Assembly (NCBI GenBank): GCA_021324795.1
Contig: JAJPIK010000078.1
Location: 23,483-87,482 of the forward strand
Reading direction: 5' to 3'
Source: Chloroflexota bacterium
Lineage (GTDB): Bacteria; Chloroflexota; UBA6077; FW602-bin22; CADDYW01
Length of the DNA stretch: 64,000 bases
A program made the translations under genes and the position numbers. The notes under the pieces are model-generated. The model was not told where the DNA came from. It ran no database searches and saw only the letters and a program-made list of their open reading frames with translations. Numbering within the stretch: position 1 is the stretch's first letter; every line of letters starts with the position of its first letter. Shown here piece by piece: positions 54,612 to 62,798 of this stretch.

Positions 54612-57455
54612 TCAACGGTGGCTGACGAGCAGGCCCACGATCACCCCCAGCAGCCCCACTCCGCTCAATAGCAGCCCCAGCCGCCAGCTAAGTGGTTGGT
54701 AGCGGAAGACGACCTGGTGATGGCCAGGCGCGAGGCGGACCCCGCGGAAAAGCACGTCGACTGGAAGGATGGGCTGAGGGACGCCATCAACGGTCACCTG
54801 CCAGCCGGGGTAATAGGAGTCAGTAAGAACGAGGATTCGAGGACCAACAGCATTGGTCTGGAGTGTGACTTCCTCGGGACGGTCCTCGATGAACCTAACG
54901 TCACCAGGCGTCCCAGCATCGTGAAAGGTCGCCGCACCGGGCACGTCGCCCGCCGCGGCGACCGCGACATCTTGCGGATACCAATGAGGATCTTTCAGCC
55001 GCCTGACAATATCGTCCGGCTGTGCCACGATCTCCAGACCGTTGGCGAGAAAGGCGCGAGGCAAGGTGTCCAGATTTTCGTAGATCTTAACATCGCCGAG
55101 GTAGCCAATCCGATAGGCCGGCGAGACGACGACCACCTGGCTATTCCCGGTCCGCTGGTTGATCAAGCTCAAGCCGCGCAAGACGAGCGGCTGCGCGCCG
55201 TGCCAAGTTAGGGTCAGCCGTTCGACCGTTGTCGGTGTCGAGAACGTGGCCTGCCAGAGTCCGAGCGGGAATGGATCGGTGTCGCTCTTGACCGACTGGA
55301 CCGGCGGCATCGCCGCTCCCATGGCAATCGTTTGGGTGATCGTACCGGTCTGGACTGTTAACGTTCCCTCGGGTAAGCCTGGTTGGTCACCACGCACGAA
55401 CACGCCAACGTCAGTAGCCAAGAACGACGGGCTGACCGTCAGCCCGAGGGGGATATTCGGCGGCAGCACCTGGGTCACCGACATATCGTAATAGACATTG
55501 TCAATCCACTGGTCGCGGAGTCGGTCCATCACCAGCCAGCGCACATTGAGCCACCCGAGCAAGCGCGGATCAGGCGCCGACTTTAACTGGAGGCGGAGTC
55601 GCCCATCGGGGACGACCGGACCTTGAACCTGAAACAGCTTCTTCAGATCGTTGAACCGGGTCAGCGGTAAAACGCCGCCGTCGTAGCCGTCGAGGGTCCG
55701 GAGTCCGAAGCGGAGTGGCAGGTTGGGCGTCATACCTTCCACGTGCTTGACCGCGGTAATGTAATCTTGCTGGGCGATCAGCGGCAGCTTGCCTGCCAGC
55801 ATCGCCCGTAAGCTCGCGATGTCGCCCGGGTCAAAAGTGTTGTCGCCAATGCCGAGCAGACGATCGTTACTGTGCTGGCTGAGTAAGTAAGCAGTCGGCG
55901 CGCGATAATTCTCGACCGCCTCGATCCAGACCGCTTCGTGGAACGGTAGAGCGATGCCACCGACCAGCAACTCGCCAAACAAGACCACGAACAGACCGAT
56001 CCAGGCAAAAGTAATGCGCTTGACCAGCCAGAGAAAGACGACTGTACAGACCAATGCCGTGCCCCAAAGGGCAAGAGTTTCAGCGTGGGGCCAATCGATC
56101 AGCCGACGATCGGCCCGATTGTGATAAACGAGCGCGGCCAGCCCGAAAAGGACGACGAGGAACCCACCAACAGCCAAGACATCACTTAAGCGCCAGCCTT
56201 GCTCGTTTCGCTCCCTGAGCCCATGAAGCCAGCGCCTGGGAGAAAAGACTGCCGACAGACCGACTACAGCATCGGTCTCCGCAGATCGTTTGGCTCGCCC
56301 TATCTCCAGCGCCGTGTCAAGCCCCCAGCCAGAAAGCAATCCAACCCCGATCACCCAGAGCGTGAGCCAGCGGGCTGGCACGCGATAAAGTCGGACCCCC
56401 GGCACAACGTTGAAAGCAATCTGAAAAACCGGGGTGTACTTACCGAAAGCGAGCAGCAAGCCGATTACTGCCAGGGCACCTAGCCACCACGCTTCGCGGC
56501 TCGGACGACGCCAGAGCCCGATCAGGGCCAGGACGAACGTGCTCACCCCGAGGTAGCCGAGCCATTCGGTGGTGGGTAAGGGTTGGTTGATCGTCGGAAG
56601 CAACGTCGTCAGCACCATGGGTGGGGGAAGCGAGAAAGCCGAGCCGTCTGCAAAGTCGATGCCACTCGCCCGGATCGAAACGCGCGTGAGTTCGAGCGTC
56701 GGCAGCAACTGCGCGGCGGCGAGGCAAGCACCAAGCCCCGGTCCAATTGCCAGACGAGTAATGTCTGCTGTCACCGTGGGCCAGCAATGACGCCACTCAC
56801 TCTGCATCTCACCCCACCAGTGCTCGATAACCCGACCAAACGCGGCGAGACCAGCCACGACGCCAGTCATGTACAGCTCCTGGCTGTGGCCAGCCAGAGC
56901 CGCGATCGCGAAGGGAAGCGCCGAGGCGATCGACCAGCGCCAGCTCCGCCAAGCGGCACCACGCTCGAGAGTAGAGATCGCGAAAGGAGCCCAGGCCAGC
57001 GTCTCAAGCTGATTCAGGTGGCCATTCATGCCACCGACGAAGCCGCCGAAGCCGATCGAAACCGCCGCGAACAACGCTCCGGGCCGGCTCAACCCAAGAC
57101 ACCAGCGCCCCAAGACGTAGAATCCGAGCGTTAACAGCCAAACGTGTGCTACGACCAAGTACGCATAAACCCGGCTGACCGGACCGGTCAGATAGAGTAG
57201 ATTCAATGGGTAAAGCGCGCCCGCCTGGCTATTCGCCAGAAAAGGCACGCCGGCAAAGAGGTAGGGATCCCAAAGCGGAATCTGCCCCTCCCGCAAACGG
57301 TTAGCGAGATAAACGGCATTGGGGTAGAAATAAACGAGGGAATCAAAGCTGGCGAGCACTCGCCCGTCGAGGGTAAGAGGACGGTAGAGAACGATGGCAA
57401 AAACGGTCACGACCAGCGCAACAACTGCGTCGCGGCGATCGACGTAGCGGGTCAA
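54612..57455 (-). CDS. YfhO-family large membrane protein (GT-C-like)
   Basis: 947 residues from TTG at 57455, directly after the moaC stop. About 12-14 membrane helices with the YfhO hallmarks FYPNAVYLANRLREGQIPLW and DPYLFAGVPFLANSQAGALYP, then GHLNQLETLAWAPF, and a large C-terminal outside domain ending in VDGVPQPILPVDVLFRGVRL plus a final helix. YfhO of Gram-positives is needed for glycosylation of lipoteichoic acid; here it may glycosylate lipid or protein at the surface. Last gene of the GNAT-GT4-moaC operon. Confidence 0.85.
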   Translation of the reverse strand: MTRYVDRRDAVVALVVTVFAIVLYRPLTLDGRVLASFDSLVYFYPNAVYLANRLREGQIPLWDPYLFAGVPFLANSQAGALYPLNLLYLTGPVSRVYAYLVVAHVWLLTLGFYVLGRWCLGLSRPGALFAAVSIGFGGFVGGMNGHLNQLETLAWAPFAISTLERGAAWRSWRWSIASALPFAIAALAGHSQELYMTGVVAGLAAFGRVIEHWWGEMQSEWRHCWPTVTADITRLAIGPGLGACLAAAQLLPTLELTRVSIRASGIDFADGSAFSLPPPMVLTTLLPTINQPLPTTEWLGYLGVSTFVLALIGLWRRPSREAWWLGALAVIGLLLAFGKYTPVFQIAFNVVPGVRLYRVPARWLTLWVIGVGLLSGWGLDTALEIGRAKRSAETDAVVGLSAVFSPRRWLHGLRERNEQGWRLSDVLAVGGFLVVLFGLAALVYHNRADRRLIDWPHAETLALWGTALVCTVVFLWLVKRITFAWIGLFVVLFGELLVGGIALPFHEAVWIEAVENYRAPTAYLLSQHSNDRLLGIGDNTFDPGDIASLRAMLAGKLPLIAQQDYITAVKHVEGMTPNLPLRFGLRTLDGYDGGVLPLTRFNDLKKLFQVQGPVVPDGRLRLQLKSAPDPRLLGWLNVRWLVMDRLRDQWIDNVYYDMSVTQVLPPNIPLGLTVSPSFLATDVGVFVRGDQPGLPEGTLTVQTGTITQTIAMGAAMPPVQSVKSDTDPFPLGLWQATFSTPTTVERLTLTWHGAQPLVLRGLSLINQRTGNSQVVVVSPAYRIGYLGDVKIYENLDTLPRAFLANGLEIVAQPDDIVRRLKDPHWYPQDVAVAAAGDVPGAATFHDAGTPGDVRFIEDRPEEVTLQTNAVGPRILVLTDSYYPGWQVTVDGVPQPILPVDVLFRGVRLAPGHHQVVFRYQPLSWRLGLLLSGVGLLGVIVGLLVSHR

Positions 57456-57959
57456 TTAATCCCCAGCGCCCACTCCGGCATCGGTTTCGAGGATGACCTC
57501 ACCACTCTTGCCGCCAGACTTACGGATCAATCGAACGTTGGTGATGCGCATGCCCGGGTCAATCGCCTTACACATATCGTAGATCGTCAACGCGGCGGCG
57601 CTGACCGCGGTCAACGCCTCCATTTCCACTCCTGTCTTACCAGTCGTTTTGACCGTGGCCGAGATTTCAACGGTATTAGCCGGCTGGTTCAGTTCAATGG
57701 CAACCGATATCCCATTCAACAGTAGTGGGTGGCAAAGCGGTACAATCTCCCAGGTCCGCTTCGCGGCCATGACCGCGGCCACCTGAGCGGTCGCGAGCAC
57801 ATCTCCCTTGGCGATCTGTCCCTGGGCAATTGCCGCCAGCGTCGCCGGCTGCATCACGACCTCGCCCCGCGCGGTCGCCTCTCGCCGGGTATCCGCTTTC
57901 TCAGAGACGTCCACCATGTGGGGTCGACCATTCGGGTCGAGGTGAGTGAACTCACTCAT
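57456..57959 (-). CDS. moaC: Cyclic pyranopterin monophosphate synthase
   Basis: Converts the MoaA product to cyclic pyranopterin monophosphate in molybdenum-cofactor synthesis. 167 residues from ATG at 57959 (overlapping the glycosyltransferase stop by four bases). MVDVSEKADTRREATARG, AAKRTWEIVPLCHPLLL, TGKTGVEMEALTAVS and MCKAIDPGMRI are family signatures. No moaA, moaB or moeA is nearby, so its place between glycosyltransferase genes is odd; a Mo enzyme gene lies at 25770. Confidence 0.95.
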   Translation of the reverse strand: MSEFTHLDPNGRPHMVDVSEKADTRREATARGEVVMQPATLAAIAQGQIAKGDVLATAQVAAVMAAKRTWEIVPLCHPLLLNGISVAIELNQPANTVEISATVKTTGKTGVEMEALTAVSAAALTIYDMCKAIDPGMRITNVRLIRKSGGKSGEVILETDAGVGAGD

Positions 57960-59200
57960 GGCTCGGCCGCGGCTAGTTCAACGACGGAGAGCGCATCGTG
58001 TCCGCAGGTACCGGTTAGTCCGTGATACATCGCAATCATCCGCTCGGCAATGATACCCCAGTCATAGCAGAGCACCGACGCGCGCGCGCGCAGCCTTAGT
58101 GCTCGTCGGAGCGCAACGTCGTCGAGGGCTTGGGCAATCCGTTGGGCAAATACCTCCGGCTGGTGCCGTGGCACCAATAAGCCATTTTCCCTGTCGCGGA
58201 CGACCGTCGGCAGTCCGCCCACCTCCGACGCGATTACCGGCGTACCACACGCCAGGGCCTCCATTGCCACCAGACCAAAGCTCTCATAATAGGAGGGAAC
58301 GACGCAGAGCGTCGCTGCGCTGTAGTAGATCGGGAGCTTCTCCTGGGGAACTGCTCCTTTGAAAAACACTCGTCCGTCGAGACCGAGATCGTGGGCGAGC
58401 CGACGATTTCGCTGCAACTCACGCTCGGTGTCCGAGCCACCGACGACAACCAATGTCAGGTTCGGCCGTGTCCGAAGCAACGCCACTGCCTGCAAAAGAA
58501 CGTCTAGTCCTTTGACAGGATCTATGCGTCCGACGAACAGAAGGACCTCGCCATCAAGCTCGAGCATCGCCCGGGCGGCAGCTTGATCCAGCGGGCGAAA
58601 GAGGCTCAGGTCCACGCCACACGGAATGACCGCGATGTTTTCCCAGCGGGCGCCGTAATGATCCACGAGCGCCAACCGCTCGTGCTCGCTCGACGCGATG
58701 ATTCGGTCAGCCCCGTCGACAATCCGCTCTTCGATCTCGATACGCGCATCGCTTTCTTCTTTCTCGGCTAACGCCTGGTTCTTCAGCCGCCCAAGCGTAT
58801 GAAACATTGCCACGTGAGGAACACCCCAGCGACGCGCCAACAAGTTGCCGACCCAGCCACTCAGCCAGTAATGACTGTGGATAACGTCATACTCCAGGCC
58901 CACGGCTTGTCGGAAGCGTTGGAGATTGCAGAGAAACTCCGGCAGAAAGTTGAGCACCGCGTTCTTCTCGATGGGTGCGGCCGGACCAGCGTCGAGGTGA
59001 ATAACTCGTGCATTCGGACCGAATGACACGACTTTCGGCTGGCACGGATCACTACGGCGGGTAAAAACGTCGACCACGGTGCCCCGACGTCCCAGCTCAC
59101 GACTCAAGGCGCGAATGTACAATTGCATTCCACCCGCGCTATCCGTGCCCAGTTGGCCCAGCGGACTTCCGTGTACGCTGAGCATCGCCACTCTACACAT
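57956..59200 (-). CDS. GT4 glycosyltransferase, MshA/sucrose-synthase-like
   Basis: 414 residues from ATG at 59200 (GAGG just upstream), overlapping the previous stop by 8 bp. MLSVHGSPLGQLGTDSAGGM, YIRALSRELGRRG, DVIHSHYWLSGWVG, HTLGRLKNQALAE, VIPCGVDLSLFRPL, LFVGRIDPVKGLDVLL and E-x7-E in YESFGLVAMEALACGTPVI match the MshA / sucrose-phosphate synthase branch of GT4. Mycothiol synthesis would need mshB-D, not seen here, so glycosylation of another acceptor is equally possible. Confidence 0.87.
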   Translation of the reverse strand: MCRVAMLSVHGSPLGQLGTDSAGGMQLYIRALSRELGRRGTVVDVFTRRSDPCQPKVVSFGPNARVIHLDAGPAAPIEKNAVLNFLPEFLCNLQRFRQAVGLEYDVIHSHYWLSGWVGNLLARRWGVPHVAMFHTLGRLKNQALAEKEESDARIEIEERIVDGADRIIASSEHERLALVDHYGARWENIAVIPCGVDLSLFRPLDQAAARAMLELDGEVLLFVGRIDPVKGLDVLLQAVALLRTRPNLTLVVVGGSDTERELQRNRRLAHDLGLDGRVFFKGAVPQEKLPIYYSAATLCVVPSYYESFGLVAMEALACGTPVIASEVGGLPTVVRDRENGLLVPRHQPEVFAQRIAQALDDVALRRALRLRARASVLCYDWGIIAERMIAMYHGLTGTCGHDALSVVELAAAEP

Positions 59201-60215
59201 TGAGCCTCGATCCCACAGAGGGGCCGCCCTCGACCGCCGACCACTGCAGTCGAAGGATCGGCACATCCCGGCCGCCGAGATCGTACTTGTAGGGCTCGTT
59301 CCCTTGCAGAAAGTCAAATACCCTTCGTCCTTCAGCGATGGCGTCACGCAAGCAGAATGCCTTGAGCAGCAGGCCAACGCTCAAGTGCGAGTAAGTCGGA
59401 TCGTACCCGCTGTTGTAAAGCAGGAATTCGTCACCGTAGTCGAACAGGATGACCGCGGCAACACGTACGTCGTCGATCTCCAAGAAGTAAAGACGGAGCC
59501 AGCCTCGCGGCGCAAACTCATCAACGAGCGCATGAAAGAAACGCTGCATCGTTGGAGTCATAAACGTCGCCTTCTCTTCCGCGCTCAAGCGATGCAGTCG
59601 GATGAAATCCTCGACGTCATGCTCGCGCGTCGCCGGGTCGTTGGCGACGCCGTACCAGACCTTACCAGCCCCTTGCAATCGGCGAATCTTGCGCCGCAGT
59701 TCGTGACGATCTTTCTTGGTCAAGCTCTGGAGATAGGTCTCCCAATCGCTGGGCAGCTCGACCCGCGGCGAGACGTCCTCTTGACTCAACGAAACTGGCA
59801 GCCCGCGCCGTTCAGCCTGCTCAAAAAGCAGCGTCGCGCCGAGTGAATCCGGTCGCAAGTTTCGCAAGTCGACCGCTCCGCCGGCCTGCTCCAGATAATC
59901 GAGAACGCTGCTGGCGACCTCCGTCGCGTATCTCGGCAAGGCAACCACGTCAAGAAAGTCAGCCACCTCGGTGCCACCGGCAAATCCCCAGCCGCTCACG
60001 GTGCGGATGAGCGGGGCAATACCCACCAAATCTTCGCCACAGTGAACGGTCAGCAGGTGCAGCTCGCCCTCACCGCTGGTACGCCACCAGAGGTCCTGCC
60101 ATTCCCAGGTGAGAAAGATCGTGTTGCAGAGACACCGGGGGAGGAGGGTATTCCAGCTTGCCTCCAACGCGCCAAGGTTGGTGATACAGCTCAAGGTCAA
60201 GGTGGGGCAATTCAC
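59193..60215 (-). CDS. GNAT/FemAB-like acyltransferase (CelD type)
   Basis: 340 residues from GTG at 60215. BioF2-like double-GNAT fold: WNTLLPRCLCNTIFLTWEWQ near the start, LTVHCGEDLVGIAPL, KKDRHELRRKIRRLQ, SVGLLLKAFCLRDAIAEG and VFDFLQGNEPYKYDLG. Members of this group are linked to exopolysaccharide or cellulose synthesis (CelD) and acylate surface sugars or transfer amino acids. First gene of a compact operon with GT4, moaC and YfhO. Confidence 0.8.
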   Translation of the reverse strand: MNCPTLTLSCITNLGALEASWNTLLPRCLCNTIFLTWEWQDLWWRTSGEGELHLLTVHCGEDLVGIAPLIRTVSGWGFAGGTEVADFLDVVALPRYATEVASSVLDYLEQAGGAVDLRNLRPDSLGATLLFEQAERRGLPVSLSQEDVSPRVELPSDWETYLQSLTKKDRHELRRKIRRLQGAGKVWYGVANDPATREHDVEDFIRLHRLSAEEKATFMTPTMQRFFHALVDEFAPRGWLRLYFLEIDDVRVAAVILFDYGDEFLLYNSGYDPTYSHLSVGLLLKAFCLRDAIAEGRRVFDFLQGNEPYKYDLGGRDVPILRLQWSAVEGGPSVGSRLNV

Positions 60216-60254
60216 TGGGCGATACGTCCTACCTAACGAGTTATCGATGTCTCG

Positions 60255-60284
60255 ATTCTAGCATGGCCGCCAAAAACGACGCAA
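60255..60284 (-). promoter_or_regulatory. Promoter of the GNAT-GT4-moaC-YfhO operon
   Basis: Minus strand TTGCGT (60284-60279), 18 bp, TAGAAT (60260-60255), 39 bp before the GTG start. Confidence 0.55.
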
Positions 60285-60339
60285 CCAATTGCCAGTCAGA
60301 ACAAATTGATAGTTACATGTTCTACTGAAAATCAAGAGT

Positions 60340-60373
60340 ACACTTGTGTTTATAGTTGTCTTTAAAGTATAAT
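60340..60373 (+). promoter_or_regulatory. lexA promoter with candidate LexA operator
   Basis: TTGTGT (60344-60349), 18 bp, TATAAT (60368-60373). The -35 box lies inside ACAC-TT-GTGT (60340-60349), and an ACATGT palindrome lies at 60315-60320. Autoregulation by LexA would fit, but the site matches neither the E. coli nor the Bacillus consensus, so the operator call is tentative. The stretch is visibly AT-rich. Confidence 0.5.
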
Positions 60374-60395
60374 AGGCAGGAACAGGAGGGAGCAC

Positions 60396-61013
60396 ATGGA
60401 CCGCCGATTGACCGAACGTCAACGTGCCGTACTGGATTTTATCGCTCACTATACCGAGGAGAATAGCCTACCCCCATCGCTCCAAGAAATCGGCCAGGCG
60501 ATGGGGGGCATCTCGCCAACGGCTGCTCTTGCCCACGTGGTCGCCTTGGAGAAAAAAGGTTATCTTCGTCGCAATCCGCACGAGGCGCGCAGCCTCGAAC
60601 TAGTGCGCACCGATACCGCCGGGGAACGCCCCGACGTTTACCGTCTCCCCATCGTCGGCACGATTGCCGCTGGCCAGCCGATCGAAGCCTTTGAAGAGCA
60701 TAACGAGTTTCTCTGGGTCGAAGCGAGCCTTGCTCGTTCCGCCAATAACTTTGTTCTTCGCGTTCAAGGTCACAGCATGATTGGCGACGGCATTCACGAT
60801 GGCGATTACGTCATCATTCAACCTCAGAGCACCGCCGACAACGGAGATACCATCGTTGCCCTCCTTGGAGGCAACGGTGTGACGTTAAAGCGCTTCTATC
60901 GAGAAAAAGGCCACGTTCGCCTCCAGCCGGCTAATCCGTTTCTCGAACCCCTGATCGTTTCCGACGTGACCATCCAGGGAAAAGTCGTCGCGGTTATCCG
61001 TCGTTACCAATGA
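60396..61013 (+). CDS. lexA: LexA repressor
   Basis: SOS-response repressor that cleaves itself when RecA is activated. 205 residues from ATG at 60396 behind AGGAGGG. Winged helix at residues 1-65 (LTERQRAVLDFIAHYTEE, PPSLQEIGQAMGGISPTAA), cleavage site Ala92-Gly93 in TIAAGQP, catalytic Ser127 (QGHSMIGDGI) and Lys165 (GVTLKRF). Complete and presumably functional. A sigma-factor gene follows 43 bp later. Confidence 0.95.
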   Translation: MDRRLTERQRAVLDFIAHYTEENSLPPSLQEIGQAMGGISPTAALAHVVALEKKGYLRRNPHEARSLELVRTDTAGERPDVYRLPIVGTIAAGQPIEAFEEHNEFLWVEASLARSANNFVLRVQGHSMIGDGIHDGDYVIIQPQSTADNGDTIVALLGGNGVTLKRFYREKGHVRLQPANPFLEPLIVSDVTIQGKVVAVIRRYQ

Positions 61014-61056
61014 CGTCCCATCTGCAACGCATCAATTGGTTGTTGAGAGGTCTGGC

Positions 61057-61644
61057 ATGGTCAAGGTCAACTTGGCTACCTTCGCGATTCCCGACGAGCT
61101 TCTGGCAGCAGCCCGCGCCGGCGACGCCGAAGCACTCTCCTCGCTTTGGGACACCTGCGCGCCGTTGGTCACCATGGTAGTGCGACAAAGTCGGTCGCGA
61201 CCGAGCACTCTGGATCCGTCCGACATCGCCCAAGAAGCCGCCCAGCAGTTTTTTCAAGCGGTGCAGGGCGACGAAGGCACCGATGCCCAACGCCTCACCG
61301 ATTTCCTTCGCCGCCAGCTTCCCCACAAGATCTACAGCTTCCTCCGAGCCGAACGACGTCGCCTTGGCCGGCAAGCGCCCGCCGAGGAAGAGGAGGTCGA
61401 GCGCGCCTTGACCCGCCAATACCGAGCGCCAGGCGTTGGTGGCCCGCCGGGGCGGAAACTAGCCCGCGCGCTCGAACGGCTCACGCCACGCCAGCGCGCG
61501 GTGATCGCGAGTCTCTACTTTAAGGATAGGAACCGCCAGACCGTCGCCGCTGAGTTCAACCTCACCCCGAAATCGGTCAGCGCGATTCACCATCGCGCCC
61601 TGTCAGTGTTGCGCGCCGCTCTGGAGGAATCAGCCGAGACATAA
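61057..61644 (+). CDS. Sigma-70 family (ECF-like) sigma factor
   Basis: 195 residues from ATG at 61057 with GAGAGG upstream. Region 2 is weak but present (LLAAARAGDAEALSSLWDTC ... STLDPSDIAQEAAQQFFQAV); region 4 is clear (ALERLTPRQRAVIASLYFKD, TVAAEFNLTPKSVSAIHHRALSVL). No anti-sigma gene is beside it. It sits right behind lexA and could be part of the damage response. Its last 15 bp overlap the end of the convergent oxidoreductase gene. Confidence 0.82.
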   Translation: MVKVNLATFAIPDELLAAARAGDAEALSSLWDTCAPLVTMVVRQSRSRPSTLDPSDIAQEAAQQFFQAVQGDEGTDAQRLTDFLRRQLPHKIYSFLRAERRRLGRQAPAEEEEVERALTRQYRAPGVGGPPGRKLARALERLTPRQRAVIASLYFKDRNRQTVAAEFNLTPKSVSAIHHRALSVLRAALEESAET

Positions 61645-62670
61645 CTCCGGTCGACAGGCCTGCATCGTCGTGAGCACTGCTTCTGGCCCGGGCCTCGACG
61701 CCACCACCCGAACGATCGCGAGATCCAACCCCTGGGCTAGCCGCTTGAACGCCGCCGCGGCGCCGGCGGCTGGTCCGTAGTAGCCTACCTGCTTCAGCAA
61801 GGCACGGGGAAATGCGTCGATGATCTCAGATTGGCTCGCGCCTCGAGCGCGTCGCTCTTCGATCTCGCTCAAGGCTTCGTCGAAGCCCATCCGAGCGAAA
61901 TGGCCACGGTAGCTCAGCTTCTTGTCAACGCCGGGACGGGCGAGGGCATAGCCAAGCATGGCGCGCGTGAAAGCCCGGCGCGCGGCATCTTCGTCCTCGT
62001 CGAGACAAACTCGAATATACTCCACGATCTGAACAGCACTCGGATCCCGGCCGGCCGCGCGTGCCCCCTCGACGACGACGCCCCGGCTCCAAGCAATCTG
62101 CTCCGGCGTGCACCAGTTGAGCAGAACGCCATCGGCCACTTGCCCGGCCAGTTTCAGCATTTGAGGCCCGAGCGCTCCTAGATAGACCGGCACTCGGGGC
62201 GGCTTGAACCCGAGACGTGCCCCGCGTAGAGTGACCGCCGGTCCGCTATATTCGACAGTTTCGCCGGCCAACAAGCCACGCACGGTAATCAGGTAATCGC
62301 GCATCATGCCAACCGGTGGGTAAGCAGGCAAATTGTAGACATGGCGCTGTGCCTCGTCGTGAATCGAACCCGAGCCGACACCCAGGATGAAGCGGCCGCC
62401 GGTCAGCAATCCCAACGTGCCGGCCGTCGCGGCGAGCTGCGGTGCCGTCCAATGGGCGACTGGAACCACGCTGATACCGGTCGTGAGCCCACCCTTGACT
62501 ACCTCAGCGCTTGCACCCCACCACTGGGCACAGACCTGAAAGGCGTCGACGCCAAGGCCGGCTGGCGTCCACATACTGCTATAGCTCATTCGCGCCGCTT
62601 CGCGCGCCATCTGTCGCTGCTGTTCGAAGGAAAGCCCCAAGGTAGGATCGAGACCGACTCCGATGTCCAC
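61630..62670 (-). CDS. Luciferase-like (F420-dependent type) oxidoreductase
   Basis: 346 residues from GTG at 62670 with GGAGG 11 bp upstream. TIM-barrel of the LLM class: MSYSSMWTPAGLGVDAFQV, TTGISVVPVAHWTAPQLAAT, GGRFILGVGSGS (cofactor loop), KPPRVPVYLGALGPQMLKLAGQVADG and a C-terminal GYYGPAAGAAAAFKRLA. The family uses F420 or FMN; F420 is plausible in Chloroflexota. Substrate unknown. It overlaps the convergent sigma gene by 15 bp. Confidence 0.85.
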   Translation of the reverse strand: MDIGVGLDPTLGLSFEQQRQMAREAARMSYSSMWTPAGLGVDAFQVCAQWWGASAEVVKGGLTTGISVVPVAHWTAPQLAATAGTLGLLTGGRFILGVGSGSIHDEAQRHVYNLPAYPPVGMMRDYLITVRGLLAGETVEYSGPAVTLRGARLGFKPPRVPVYLGALGPQMLKLAGQVADGVLLNWCTPEQIAWSRGVVVEGARAAGRDPSAVQIVEYIRVCLDEDEDAARRAFTRAMLGYALARPGVDKKLSYRGHFARMGFDEALSEIEERRARGASQSEIIDAFPRALLKQVGYYGPAAGAAAAFKRLAQGLDLAIVRVVASRPGPEAVLTTMQACRPELCLG

Positions 62671-62798
62671 CGCCGTTCGCCTCCATTCTGAAATTCCCTC
62701 TCCAAGACTACCACACGGGAACTCGGCCGAATACGCCCAATCCGCGCTGACGGAGGCGGACCTGTGGGGAATAGCACGCCAAGTAGAAGAATAAGCGA

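Noticed and set aside
57956..59200. Naming the GT4 enzyme mshA (mycothiol synthesis)
   Set aside because: Only the GT4 sub-branch is supported; mshB, mshC and mshD are absent from the window.
59201..59377. 59-residue extension of the MshA-like GT4
   Set aside because: It overlaps the GNAT gene in another frame and is Cys/Ser-rich shadow sequence; the GT-B fold begins at 59200.
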